Source: a virus
Direction: 5' to 3' (one strand)
Length of the DNA: 64,000 nucleotides
IMG/VR virus record: IMGVR_UViG_3300032223_002232
Coordinates: 62,001 to 126,000 of that record
Program-made: the position numbers and the translations under genes
Notes under the pieces: generated by a model
Databases searched by the model: none
Seen by the model: only the letters and a program-made list of their open reading frames with translations
What the model was told of the DNA's origin: nothing
In this document: piece after piece, positions 33,817 through 41,369 of the stretch
How positions within the stretch are numbered: the first letter of the stretch is position 1
How the letters are laid out: each line of letters begins with the position of its first letter

Positions 33817-33825
33817 TACTTATTA
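33817..33825 (-). promoter_or_regulatory. Late-type promoter box TAATAAGTA for the lysis genes
   Basis: TAATAAGTA on the minus strand ends 5 bases before the ATG at 33811. The identical nonamer precedes the gp15-like gene. Confidence 0.45.
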
Positions 33826-33827
33826 GT

Positions 33828-34031
33828 TTATACTAATGTACCAAGTATAAAACCAACAATAAAACTAACAATTGCAGCTGCTTTAATTGGGTTTTTAATT
33901 GACCATTGATATACAGCAGTAATAAAATTAGTTGCATCCTTTTCTATAATAGGAATTTCATGCTCAACTGCTGATAATGCAGTTGATAGTGTTGCCTTTG
34001 TCTGTGTTTCTAATGCTTGTATTGTTTCCAT
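33828..34031 (-). CDS. Small C-tail membrane protein
   Basis: The 67-residue protein has an amphipathic helical part (ALETQTKATLSTALSAVEHE) and a single membrane segment at about residues 48-66 (KAAAIVSFIVGFILGTLV) at its very end. The order helix then C-terminal membrane tail with a Gly-rich core is like YqjD/DUF883-type proteins. It lies inside the lysis block between the candidate holin and spanin. Antiholin or holin partner is conceivable. Confidence 0.5.
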   Translation of the reverse strand: METIQALETQTKATLSTALSAVEHEIPIIEKDATNFITAVYQWSIKNPIKAAAIVSFIVGFILGTLV

Positions 34032-34033
34032 AA

Positions 34034-34624
34034 TTATAAAAAGAATAATCCGTTAGCTTTAGCGTAAAAATAAAGAGCAATTAATCCTAAAAGACCAACA
34101 ATAATAACATTTCTCCAAAGAATAGCCAAATCTTTCTTCACAAGAAGCTTTTCATCGGCATTTAACTTATCAAGTATTTTATTTTTATTATTTCTTTCAG
34201 TTGTAAGTTCATCAGTAACATTCTTTTTATCTTTTTCTATTTGTTGTGCATCCTTTGATATTTGATTTTTAATATCCCTATCTTTTAAAAGAGTTTGATA
34301 TTCTGTAGAACCAATTACGACTACCTTTGATCCGCTATATTGATTTGGAACAAGAACAACTTCTGATTTTGAACCTTTTTTTGAATTTTTTACAACATCA
34401 CCAGCTTCATATACTGCTGATATTTTTATTCTATGCTTTGGTTCTTTGACTAAACGTGTTGTTTGTTCAGTATAATAGTATGCAAGATCAACTCTACCTT
34501 TATTTACAGAGTCATTTGCCGCATAAACATTCTGACTAAGTGCCTCACTTTGCTTTTCAGTATAAACTGTGCATCCAGCTAAAAGAATCAAGCTGTAAAA
34601 AAGAATCAAAAATTTGAATTTCAT
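34034..34624 (-). CDS. Probable unimolecular spanin (lipoprotein with C-terminal membrane segment)
   Basis: The 196-residue protein starts with a lipoprotein signal: KFKFLILFYSLILLAGC with a lipobox LAG-Cys18. The middle is periplasmic-like with a coiled coil of about 60 residues (DIKNQISKDAQQIEKDKK). The last 25 residues hold a membrane segment (NVIIVGLLGLIALYFY). An outer-membrane lipid anchor plus an inner-membrane C-terminal segment on one chain is the u-spanin plan of phage T1 gp11. Position two genes from endolysin supports it. Homology to known spanins is not visible, so the call rests on topology. Confidence 0.55.
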   Translation of the reverse strand: MKFKFLILFYSLILLAGCTVYTEKQSEALSQNVYAANDSVNKGRVDLAYYYTEQTTRLVKEPKHRIKISAVYEAGDVVKNSKKGSKSEVVLVPNQYSGSKVVVIGSTEYQTLLKDRDIKNQISKDAQQIEKDKKNVTDELTTERNNKNKILDKLNADEKLLVKKDLAILWRNVIIVGLLGLIALYFYAKANGLFFL

Positions 34625-34636
34625 ACAAGTATTTAA

Positions 34637-34978
34637 TTACTTGGATGATTTGTCAATAGTCTTTTTTGTTTTTTCTACTGGAATCTCTTCTATTGAATAA
34701 TTCTCAATACGAGAATCTACTTTATTATCATTTTCATCAGAAAAATGTACATATTCACCAGTTGTCATGGGTTTATTTAAAGTGACCCATTGATTTACAA
34801 CTTTGCCACCATTGTAAAATGATATACGATAAGCAATTAATGGTTTTGGCGTTTCAACAACTACTGACTGTTGATTTTTTTTATTATGTTCAGTAAAATA
34901 CATCATCATTACAAACATAGGAACAATTACAAATGCAAATATCTGCAATATACCATTAAAAATATCTTTAGCACTCAT
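34637..34978 (-). CDS. Single-span membrane protein
   Basis: The 113-residue product has an N-terminal membrane segment (IFNGILQIFAFVIVPMFVMMMY, about 6-27) followed by a soluble part rich in Lys and Glu, with TPKPLIAYRISFYNGGKVV. It is in the same run as the spanin and next two membrane genes. No family recognised. Its start overlaps the stop of the next gene by four bases. Confidence 0.5.
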   Translation of the reverse strand: MSAKDIFNGILQIFAFVIVPMFVMMMYFTEHNKKNQQSVVVETPKPLIAYRISFYNGGKVVNQWVTLNKPMTTGEYVHFSDENDNKVDSRIENYSIEEIPVEKTKKTIDKSSK

Positions 34979-35298
34979 TTGTTATCGTCTATTTGTTTTT
35001 TAGCTTGCTGATAATTAATCTTTATATCTTTAATTGCTTGTTCTTTGTAAAGATCAAACTTGGTTTCAAACAAATAATAATCTGTAAAATCATGAAAATT
35101 AAATTTTGGTAATGGTTTTTCATGTGTTTTAACTTCTTTAACATTAAAAATATAATGATAACTTAAAAGAATACAAACAATAAAAATTCCAAATATTACT
35201 GTTTTAAATGCTCCTGCAATAACTCTTTCTATTAACCATATAGATAAAATTACAAGGAATGTTAAAATTATAATTTCAAGTGGATTATCAAAGTTCAT
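34975..35298 (-). CDS. Two-span membrane protein
   Basis: The 107-residue product has two hydrophobic segments (IIILTFLVILSIWLIERVI at about 9-27, then TVIFGIFIVCILLSYHYIF at about 33-51) and a charged C-terminal part ending in a helix rich in Lys and Gln. It overlaps its neighbour (34637-34978) by four bases. Together they might form a small membrane complex. No family recognised. Confidence 0.5.
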   Translation of the reverse strand: MNFDNPLEIIILTFLVILSIWLIERVIAGAFKTVIFGIFIVCILLSYHYIFNVKEVKTHEKPLPKFNFHDFTDYYLFETKFDLYKEQAIKDIKINYQQAKKQIDDNK

Positions 35299-35299
35299 A

Positions 35300-35935
35300 T
35301 TATGCTAAATTTCTGTTTATAAAAATTTCAATTTTAACAATAACTGCATTAAGTCTATGAAATCCTTTACTAATATTCCACCATAGATATCTCCAATTAT
35401 TAAAAGTAATTTTGTTCATAAAGACACGAAATCTATTATGTAATTTTTTTTTGTCAGACTCTATACGAGCTTCCCATTCATCATTTGTTTTTTTAATTTG
35501 TTTAGCTGTTTGTGATAAACGTATTTCAACTTTTTTTAATTTTCCTTGAAGGATACCATTTACAAACTTTCCAACAAATTCTGCCCAATACTCATTTCCG
35601 TCTTCATCAAAGATAGAGTCATAAAAATAAACATCACCAGTAAATTTTTCAAGTTTATATTTTCTAGATTTCTCCTTAAATTCATAAGGCCAACAAAACT
35701 TGCCTTGTTTCTTGATTTTCTTTTCTTCTTTTTCAGAAATTATACGAATATTTTCACCTTCAATAAAAAGACCATAAAGTTTACCGTTCTTTCTAATTAT
35801 ATATGTTGAAAGAGTGCAATCCAAATCTTTAGTTTGATATACAATATCTTTCCAATTAACTTTAGAAAACTTTACTTGCTCTTTCTTATTTAAAGGAAGA
35901 GGTAGTTCACATTTAATACTATCAAACATTCCCAT
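35300..35935 (-). CDS. Conserved phage protein with MGMFD start
   Basis: The 211-residue product starts MGMFDSIKCELPLP, a start seen in a widespread but uncharacterised phage and plasmid protein group. The middle is beta-rich (LYGLFIEGENIRII, KFTGDVYFYDSIFDE) and the C-terminal 70 residues are a basic helical part (TAKQIKKTNDEWEARIE) ending in hydrophobic stretches. It is transcribed in one run with the genes before it. Function unknown. Confidence 0.55.
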   Translation of the reverse strand: MGMFDSIKCELPLPLNKKEQVKFSKVNWKDIVYQTKDLDCTLSTYIIRKNGKLYGLFIEGENIRIISEKEEKKIKKQGKFCWPYEFKEKSRKYKLEKFTGDVYFYDSIFDEDGNEYWAEFVGKFVNGILQGKLKKVEIRLSQTAKQIKKTNDEWEARIESDKKKLHNRFRVFMNKITFNNWRYLWWNISKGFHRLNAVIVKIEIFINRNLA

Positions 35936-35936
35936 A

Positions 35937-36221
35937 TTATTTTATATTTTTATTTGTAAAATTAGGATCTGAAATATTGTACCAATTTGGATTTTCTGGT
36001 GATTTATAAAGAATATCTCCATCATGAGATGCTGTTACAACACTATTGTTTGCAGTTGGTAAAGGCAATTCATCTTTACTGTAACAGTTTAACGGAGCAA
36101 TGCCATATTTTGCATACGGATTACCCAATCCTTTTGGTTTATTTTGCTCCTCTAAAGCATTTGCAATTCTTAATAAGGAGGCTGCTATATCTTTTAAAGA
36201 TAAATCTATTTGTGTTATCAT
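35937..36221 (-). CDS. Unknown small protein (94 residues)
   Basis: The product starts MITQIDLSLKDIAASLLRIA, an amphipathic helix, followed by a Pro/Asn/Tyr-rich region with GNPYAKYGIAPLN and NWYNISDPNF. No domain is recognised. It is one base before the MGMFD gene in reading direction. Confidence 0.5.
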   Translation of the reverse strand: MITQIDLSLKDIAASLLRIANALEEQNKPKGLGNPYAKYGIAPLNCYSKDELPLPTANNSVVTASHDGDILYKSPENPNWYNISDPNFTNKNIK

Positions 36222-36233
36222 ATTTTTATATTA

Positions 36234-36461
36234 TCATTTTTGTTTTAAATGTCCACCAAAAAATTCATGAACAATTTTACATGCTTCTAAATACTTTTCA
36301 TCATAAGCAAGATCTTCATGCCATGTTGCAGGTACTTTAGAACCTTTTGATTTAATATCATCTTTAGTTTTCTTAATAGATTTTTTTAAGAATTTTATAG
36401 TTTCACTAAGAACATCTCTTGTTATAACATCAGCTGTTTCGCCGTCAATTTCGTATTTCAT
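36234..36461 (-). CDS. Unknown small helical protein
   Basis: From ATG 36461 (ATGA overlap with the preceding stop) the product is 75 residues: KYEIDGETADVITRDVL, a Lys-rich helix and YLEACKIVHEFFGG. Short proteins with this ITRDVLxxS(L/I)KxLKK look are common in T4-like phages and of unknown role. The upstream ATG at 36473 is less likely because of the overlap rule. Confidence 0.5.
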   Translation of the reverse strand: MKYEIDGETADVITRDVLSETIKFLKKSIKKTKDDIKSKGSKVPATWHEDLAYDEKYLEACKIVHEFFGGHLKQK

Positions 36462-36763
36462 ATTTTTGTCCATGAATCGTTAACAGGGTATGATGATTCA
36501 TGAAAGCCCCATTGACCCCAAAATCCACTACCTTTAGTTTGATGATTATTGGAACCAAATTTAAAAAGATCAGTTTCAATCTTTTTTATAGGTTTGTGAT
36601 TAGGAATTACAATGGCACACTTACCAGTGGTGTTAACAATAACAGCTACGCCATCCATGTTTTCATATGAAGACATCTCTTCAATATGCTTGGCATAGAT
36701 CTCGGCTACATCTCTACCAATATGAATGACGTAACTGTTTTTAAATGCGGATATAGGAATCAT
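36458..36763 (-). CDS. Unknown protein (101 residues)
   Basis: The product begins MIPISAFKNSYVIHIGRD with a strand-helix pattern and has SSYENMDGVAVIVNTTGKCAIVIPN and a Trp/Gly-rich end (GSGFWGQWGFHES). It overlaps the metallophosphoesterase stop by four bases at its start, and the next gene by four bases at its end. It therefore belongs to the same polycistron. Not recognised. Confidence 0.5.
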   Translation of the reverse strand: MIPISAFKNSYVIHIGRDVAEIYAKHIEEMSSYENMDGVAVIVNTTGKCAIVIPNHKPIKKIETDLFKFGSNNHQTKGSGFWGQWGFHESSYPVNDSWTKI

Positions 36764-37599
36764 AGATTTTTATAAATTTCATCATATGTTCCAATATTCA
36801 ATTTGTCAATCAATTTTTTCCTTCTCTTTTCTTGAGATACAAGATAGAAGTTTGGTAAACCAGTATCAATTGGTTCAGCATTACCATCTTCGTCAATTTC
36901 AAGAACTTGATTTAACCCACAATCAATGTTGGCATTAAGACCACCATTTTCATACCAACAACTAATTTTTCCCATCGTAGGAGTATGACCATAAACTTGT
37001 CTAAGTCCTCTGGAAACATGACCTTCTCTGAAATCATCACACCAGAGGATACCACCAACTTTTTGCATACCTCCACGACAACGACCAACCGCACCAATAG
37101 TTTCATTCCATGTACGGTTTAGATAATCATCAGTAGCTTTTGTGAGTTTATCAAGAATAGCATCATTACTCATACCTTTAATTGGATGTTCAAACCAATG
37201 AGGATGAATACCAGCATGAGTAAACCAGCAACCATTGCCAAAATGAGCAAATTTGATTTTATCCCAATCAGATTCAGTCATTATACGATTGATTGCATCA
37301 TCCTTCCTCATATCATAGCCAGAACAATTATAGATGTTCTGAGGGTGTCCTTGAGCGTCTGTGATGTAGTTCAAGTATGAGTAGTTGATATCATGATTAC
37401 CCATTAAATGTATACGATTAGGTTTATCAAGCGATTCTTTGAGCCATTGTGCAGTCTGTATAGCATCTTGTGCAGTATCTCCAAAATCATCAAAATAATC
37501 TCCTATAAATACCACAGTATGAGTCTTGGCATAAAGAGAAGCGATCTCTTCAGCTTCAACCCAATGGTTGTGAATGTCTCCTATGGCTATAATGTTCAT
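36760..37599 (-). CDS. Metallophosphoesterase (PPP/calcineurin-like)
   Basis: The 279-residue protein has the metal-binding set of calcineurin-like phosphatases in order: GDIHN (residues 7-11), GDYFDD (33-38), GNHD (66-69), and later HAG and VYGHTP. It may act on nucleotides, RNA or protein phosphates; substrate cannot be read. It is the first gene of a minus-strand run with an early-type promoter (37607-37635) whose -10 ends 7 bases before the ATG. Distinct from the gp47 nuclease of the same superfamily at 42079. Confidence 0.8.
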   Translation of the reverse strand: MNIIAIGDIHNHWVEAEEIASLYAKTHTVVFIGDYFDDFGDTAQDAIQTAQWLKESLDKPNRIHLMGNHDINYSYLNYITDAQGHPQNIYNCSGYDMRKDDAINRIMTESDWDKIKFAHFGNGCWFTHAGIHPHWFEHPIKGMSNDAILDKLTKATDDYLNRTWNETIGAVGRCRGGMQKVGGILWCDDFREGHVSRGLRQVYGHTPTMGKISCWYENGGLNANIDCGLNQVLEIDEDGNAEPIDTGLPNFYLVSQEKRRKKLIDKLNIGTYDEIYKNL

Positions 37600-37606
37600 G
37601 GTTAGG

Positions 37607-37635
37607 ATTATTGCAGATTTATTCTACCGTGTCAA
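37607..37635 (-). promoter_or_regulatory. Early-type promoter TTGACA-N17-AATAAT
   Basis: On the minus strand TTGACA (37630-37635), 17 bases, AATAAT (37607-37612), then 7 bases to the ATG at 37599. With a 16-base spacer the -10 would be CAATAA. Consensus -35. Confidence 0.6.
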
Positions 37636-37646
37636 CTTTGATTTAC

Positions 37647-37720
37647 GGTAATTACAAGTAATTGCAATTACATATACAATATTAAATACAATAATATACA
37701 ATAATATTAAATATCTTAAA
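37647..37720. repeat. Palindrome cluster in a 172-base intergenic region
   Basis: The region 37600-37771 has no gene. It holds two palindromes: GTAATTAC (37648-37655) and GTAATTGCAATTAC (37658-37671), and then a nearly pure A/T run with repeats of ACAATAAT. Both palindromes lie between the two minus-strand promoters. This could be an operator or a replication or packaging site. Not resolved. Confidence 0.4.
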
Positions 37721-37737
37721 ATAAAGCAGACATTAAT

Positions 37738-37766
37738 ATTTTACAAAACACATACAACAATGTCAA
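37738..37766 (-). promoter_or_regulatory. Second, distal early-type promoter
   Basis: On the minus strand TTGACA (37761-37766), 17 bases, TAAAAT (37738-37743). It would transcribe leftwards through the palindromes into the metallophosphoesterase run about 140 bases on. Confidence 0.4.
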
Positions 37767-37771
37767 GGGGT

Positions 37772-38251
37772 TTACTTCAACTTTTTTTTGTTATATGAAA
37801 TAAATTCCAAATCTTCACCACTTGGAATGAGGCAAGGTATGTCATTAAATGTACCTTTTATATTTTTAAATAGCCCTGTTTCTTCTGTTTCTACAAAATT
37901 GTTTAATCTATTTTTAAGAATAGTTCTTGCAATCTTTATAAATTTTTCTGGATCTTTGTAAAATGATTTCCAATCATTTAATTCTTCTTTTTTATGAAAA
38001 TAACATAATATTTTACAGTTATGCTTGCTCAATTTATCATTAATGATAATTAACGCATCTGTAACATACAATTGTAGATATTCTCTTATACGAGTAGACT
38101 TCTCAACTACAAAATTGTCCTTTGTAAGATTCCATTCAAAACAATGATCTACATAATCAGCAGCTAATTCTTCAATATAGTCAAAGATATCAAAGATAAA
38201 GATATTATCTTTTAAATAATAGATAAAATACTGTTTATTTTTTCTTATCAT
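37772..38251 (-). CDS. Unknown protein (159 residues)
   Basis: The product is rich in Asp, Lys and aromatic residues: NKQYFIYYLKDNIFIFD, IEELAADYVDHCFEWN, then KFIKIARTILKNRLNNF and CLIPSGEDLEF. No domain recognised. Its start overlaps the end of the zinc-ribbon gene by 17 bases, so the two are probably coupled. Confidence 0.55.
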   Translation of the reverse strand: MIRKNKQYFIYYLKDNIFIFDIFDYIEELAADYVDHCFEWNLTKDNFVVEKSTRIREYLQLYVTDALIIINDKLSKHNCKILCYFHKKEELNDWKSFYKDPEKFIKIARTILKNRLNNFVETEETGLFKNIKGTFNDIPCLIPSGEDLEFISYNKKKLK

Positions 38252-38777
38252 TGTTGCTGATTATAGCATCAACTAGAATCTCTTCAACAATTTCTTGTGG
38301 TAATGCTAAATTAGCATGTTTTACTGTTTCAGTAAGTTGTTTATATTGTTCTTGCAATCTTTCTCTAAGTTCAAAAGCTTTAATTGTTTGTTCTTTTGTT
38401 AAATTTGTGTATTTAGGCTTTGTTTGGAAATTAAAAGCCTCTAGTAAAGGTTGACTTGCATTTGATATGATTCCATACAACCTCTTATAAAAACGATTTA
38501 GAGGTGTCATATGAGTCATTTCCTGCTTATTGGTAACATTCTCATACAAATAATTTAAAACAGCAGATTTTTCAGTCTGCTCTTTGACACTTAAAAGATA
38601 TTCTGGACCTCTAACGTGAATTTTACCAAAAGGGTTAAATGGACAACCTGAACCTTGTACCTTTGAACCACAATAAATGCATTTATTAGGTGCATCGAAG
38701 TGAACATGGGTATTTGTAGGTGAAAAAATACACGGTCTTCCGTATGTGTTAGAATTGCAATAAATACAGTGACTCAT
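38235..38777 (-). CDS. Protein with two N-terminal zinc ribbons
   Basis: The 180-residue protein starts with two copies of a small unit C-x2-C-x9-C-x7-9-H: CIYCNSNTYGRPC (with THVH) and CIYCGSKVQGSGC (with IHVRG). The rest is helical (EQTIKAFELRERLQEQYKQL, EEILVDAII). Similar CIYC plus PFNP proteins appear in T4-like phages without known function. A role in RNA or DNA binding is possible. It follows the GIY-YIG gene by two bases. Confidence 0.6.
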   Translation of the reverse strand: MSHCIYCNSNTYGRPCIFSPTNTHVHFDAPNKCIYCGSKVQGSGCPFNPFGKIHVRGPEYLLSVKEQTEKSAVLNYLYENVTNKQEMTHMTPLNRFYKRLYGIISNASQPLLEAFNFQTKPKYTNLTKEQTIKAFELRERLQEQYKQLTETVKHANLALPQEIVEEILVDAIISNNDKKK

Positions 38778-38779
38778 AT

Positions 38780-39220
38780 CTATATAATTACCCCTTTACC
38801 CTTAAATTTCTCCATTTCTGCTTTAGGAGCCTTACCAATTCTACAATTTATAATGCCATTATGGTATTCATCTTTAAAAAGAACCTCTTTATCTATCTGT
38901 TCTTTGATTTCAAAGTAAGCCAATGCCCATTTTGAATCACATGTTCTTAAAATTTTAAAGATAAACTTGTCTTTACCATACTTTTTGATCTCTTCATTAA
39001 GATCATTTGAAGAACTAGTATAAGATTTCCAATCAGATTCTTTAAAATCTATTCTATTTCTAGTTTTACCCTTTAGAGGTTTTCTTTTAATTCTGGATTG
39101 GCATTGTTTTTTACCAATATATTTTTTATTGGTGACCGTATTGATTATCTCATAGATAAAACCAAAAGTTTCTTCTGTTATTTCAACAGATTCATTTAAA
39201 ATCCAATGACCAGTATCCAT
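38780..39220 (-). CDS. GIY-YIG nuclease-like protein
   Basis: The 146-residue protein has GFIYEIINTVTNKKYIGKK, the GIY and YIG strands, followed by a basic Arg/Lys loop, then KYGKDKFIFKIL and a Glu (EIKEQI) in the place of the metal-binding Glu. It may be a free-standing homing endonuclease or a conserved T4-like nuclease. No intron or intein is seen near it. The start overlaps the preceding gene by one base. Confidence 0.65.
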   Translation of the reverse strand: MDTGHWILNESVEITEETFGFIYEIINTVTNKKYIGKKQCQSRIKRKPLKGKTRNRIDFKESDWKSYTSSSNDLNEEIKKYGKDKFIFKILRTCDSKWALAYFEIKEQIDKEVLFKDEYHNGIINCRIGKAPKAEMEKFKGKGVII

Positions 39221-39483
39221 TACATTCCTATTTTATTTCTTTTAATTACTCCAAAAATAGATTTAGGTAATTTATTTTGTTTTTCTACTGGAAAATAAGG
39301 TTTTGTTTTTTTCTTTTTTGGTTTCTGTGTAATTTTACCACCAACTGTCATGCCATACACTGAATTTTTGGTCATTGCAGCTGCTTCTGTACCAGCAGGA
39401 GCAGCACCTTGAACTGGTGCATCTACTACTTGTCCAAAATCTTCTATTATTTGTGAATATTTTTGTTGAAATTTGTAAAACAT
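39220..39483 (-). CDS. Unknown small basic protein
   Basis: The 87-residue protein has a helix (FYKFQQKYSQIIEDFGQ), an Ala/Pro-rich spacer (APVQGAAPAGTEAAA) and a Lys-rich tail (KPKKKKTKPYF). No family recognised. The architecture of a short helix then Pro/Ala spacer is like the 31152 product. It is the first gene of the leftward run and faces the rightward replication block across a 30-base gap. Confidence 0.5.
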   Translation of the reverse strand: MFYKFQQKYSQIIEDFGQVVDAPVQGAAPAGTEAAAMTKNSVYGMTVGGKITQKPKKKKTKPYFPVEKQNKLPKSIFGVIKRNKIGM

Positions 39484-39513
39484 GTTATATAATTTACCTT
39501 ACATTATATACTT

Positions 39514-39912
39514 ATGGATTTATTGTCTAAATATAACGAAGAAATTGTTGAAGATGCAAAAATCGATCAACTTAATATTCTTGAAAAACAACTCATGCTT
39601 CCAGCAATAAAGCACAAGTGGGTTGCTCGTTTAATTGAACAGAAAAGAAATAAAATAATGTTAGAAAGAAAAAAGAAAGAACTTAAAGAACAAGTTCTAT
39701 CAAAAATAACAGCTGAAGGAATTCCAACAGGTATCCCACAAGCTGCTATAAACAGAAAAGTAGAATCTTCTGAGATAATCAGAAAGATTGATGAAGATCT
39801 AAAGGACGTAGATCTTGTAATTGAATATCTAGAAAAAGTTGAAAAGATATTCAGTTCCATTACCTTTGATATAGGTAATGCCACCAAATTAATGGTGTTG
39901 GAAACAACATAA
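39514..39912 (+). CDS. uvsY: Recombination mediator, UvsY-like
   Basis: The 132-residue helical protein has the UvsY pattern: YNEEIVEDAKIDQLNILEKQL, HKWVARLIEQKRNKIML, a Lys/Leu helix, an Arg-Lys segment with VESSEIIRKIDEDL, then IEYLEKVEKIFSSITFDIGNA. UvsY helps load UvsX on gp32-coated DNA. It lies directly before UvsW, as in T4-like genomes, with a one-base stop/start overlap. T4 UvsY has 137 residues. A TATAAT at 39488-39493 lies about 20 bases before the ATG with TTGAAA 15 bases further, a weaker promoter than the others. Confidence 0.65.
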   Translation: MDLLSKYNEEIVEDAKIDQLNILEKQLMLPAIKHKWVARLIEQKRNKIMLERKKKELKEQVLSKITAEGIPTGIPQAAINRKVESSEIIRKIDEDLKDVDLVIEYLEKVEKIFSSITFDIGNATKLMVLETT

Positions 39913-41369
39913 TGATCAACATAAATCTTGTTAACAATAAACAGGCACAAATAACAACAGACATTGGAACCCTAAATTTAATTAGGGAGAAATTTTCCAT
40001 AGCAAATCCAGCTTTTCGTAAAAATAATCGTTTTGCGCCAGCAAGACTTTATGCCATCAGTCCTTTAGGTAAATTTGATATCGGTTTACTTGAAAATATC
40101 AAAGCATACCTTGATTCTGAACAATCATTTTACAAAGTTGATAGTAATTTAGAAAATAAATTTAAAAATGGGTTTGATGATCCAATTATTAAAAAATATT
40201 GTATGATATACAGAGATCATCAAGACAAATCTATAAGAAAAGCTATAGAAAAGGGTAGAGGGGTTATTATTATTCCTACAGCTGGTGGTAAAACTCTTAT
40301 CATGGCAGGTATTATAGAAAGTTTAAGACTTAATATAAACAAACCAAAGGCAAAAGCTTTGGTTATTGTTCCATCTTTACAGCTTGTAACTCAAACCTCA
40401 AAAGATTTTGAAGAATATGGTATGTCTGATGTCACAAAATGGTCTGGTGATAATATACCTAATGCTGAAGCTACAACTATTGTTGCTGGTACACAAATAC
40501 TTTTAAGTAATAAGACAGATTTATCACTTTTAGATGATATTGACATACTTCTTATTGATGAAACTCATGGATTAAGACGAGGAAACGAAATCAATAAAGT
40601 TTTAGGTCTTATAAAAACTGATTACAGGTTTGGGTTTACTGGAACCATGCCACCATCTTTGATTGATCAATGGAATATCATTGGAAAAATTGGTCCAGTT
40701 CTTTACGAAGAAAAAACAAAAGATCTTGAACTTAAAAATTATGTTTCAAGTTTTAAAATCACAATCATAAATGTTAATCATAGAAATATTCCAAAATTTG
40801 GAGCTAATACCATTAGACCTACCGAAGCCTATGAAAACGAATTAGCATATTTGATGAATGATGTCAGAAGAAACGAAATTATAGCAAAGCTTGCAATTAA
40901 ATTAAACAATAATACTGTTATCATGGTAGATAGAATTGATCATGGTATTGAATTAGAACAAAAATTAAGATCTTTACAGATAACAGAAGATCCAAATCTT
41001 TCAAAATCTGTTTATAATCCGCCAAGACCAGTTTTTTTTATTAGAGGATCGACTGAAGTAGACGAAAGAGAAAAAATTAGAGAATTAATGAATGAACGCA
41101 ATGATGTTATTGTCATAGCGGTATCTAAAATTTTTAGTACAGGTATTAACATACCTAATCTTCACAATATAATATTTGCATCAGCAGGTAAAGCAAAGAT
41201 TAAAATCATGCAATCTATTGGTAGAGCTTTACGTTTGCATCATACAAAAACAATGGCAAATATTTTTGACATTTCTGATAATACAAAGTATGGCAAAACA
41301 CATTTAGCAGAAAGAATTAAACTTTATGAAACAGAAAAATACAACTACGAAAAAAAAGAAATTCAATGA
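39912..41369 (+). CDS. uvsW: DNA/RNA helicase UvsW-like
   Basis: The 485-residue protein is an SF2 helicase: Walker A IIPTAGGKTLIMAG near residue 118, DETH (motif II) near 216, FTGTMPPS (motif III-like) and SIGRALRLH (motif VI). The N-terminal domain has the KFDIGLLENIKAYL look of UvsW. It unwinds R-loops and branched DNA, switching T4 from origin to recombination-dependent replication. It starts one base before the UvsY stop. The end overlaps the sigma factor start by 44 bases. Confidence 0.9.
   Translation: MININLVNNKQAQITTDIGTLNLIREKFSIANPAFRKNNRFAPARLYAISPLGKFDIGLLENIKAYLDSEQSFYKVDSNLENKFKNGFDDPIIKKYCMIYRDHQDKSIRKAIEKGRGVIIIPTAGGKTLIMAGIIESLRLNINKPKAKALVIVPSLQLVTQTSKDFEEYGMSDVTKWSGDNIPNAEATTIVAGTQILLSNKTDLSLLDDIDILLIDETHGLRRGNEINKVLGLIKTDYRFGFTGTMPPSLIDQWNIIGKIGPVLYEEKTKDLELKNYVSSFKITIINVNHRNIPKFGANTIRPTEAYENELAYLMNDVRRNEIIAKLAIKLNNNTVIMVDRIDHGIELEQKLRSLQITEDPNLSKSVYNPPRPVFFIRGSTEVDEREKIRELMNERNDVIVIAVSKIFSTGINIPNLHNIIFASAGKAKIKIMQSIGRALRLHHTKTMANIFDISDNTKYGKTHLAERIKLYETEKYNYEKKEIQ

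Noticed and set aside
38780-39220. Homing intron or intein associated with the GIY-YIG gene
   Set aside because: Neighbour genes are intact and show no split; it is a free-standing gene.
39484-39513. Strong promoter for UvsY
   Set aside because: TATAAT exists but the -35 spacing is 15 and the distance to the ATG differs from the other promoters, so it is not listed as a separate feature.
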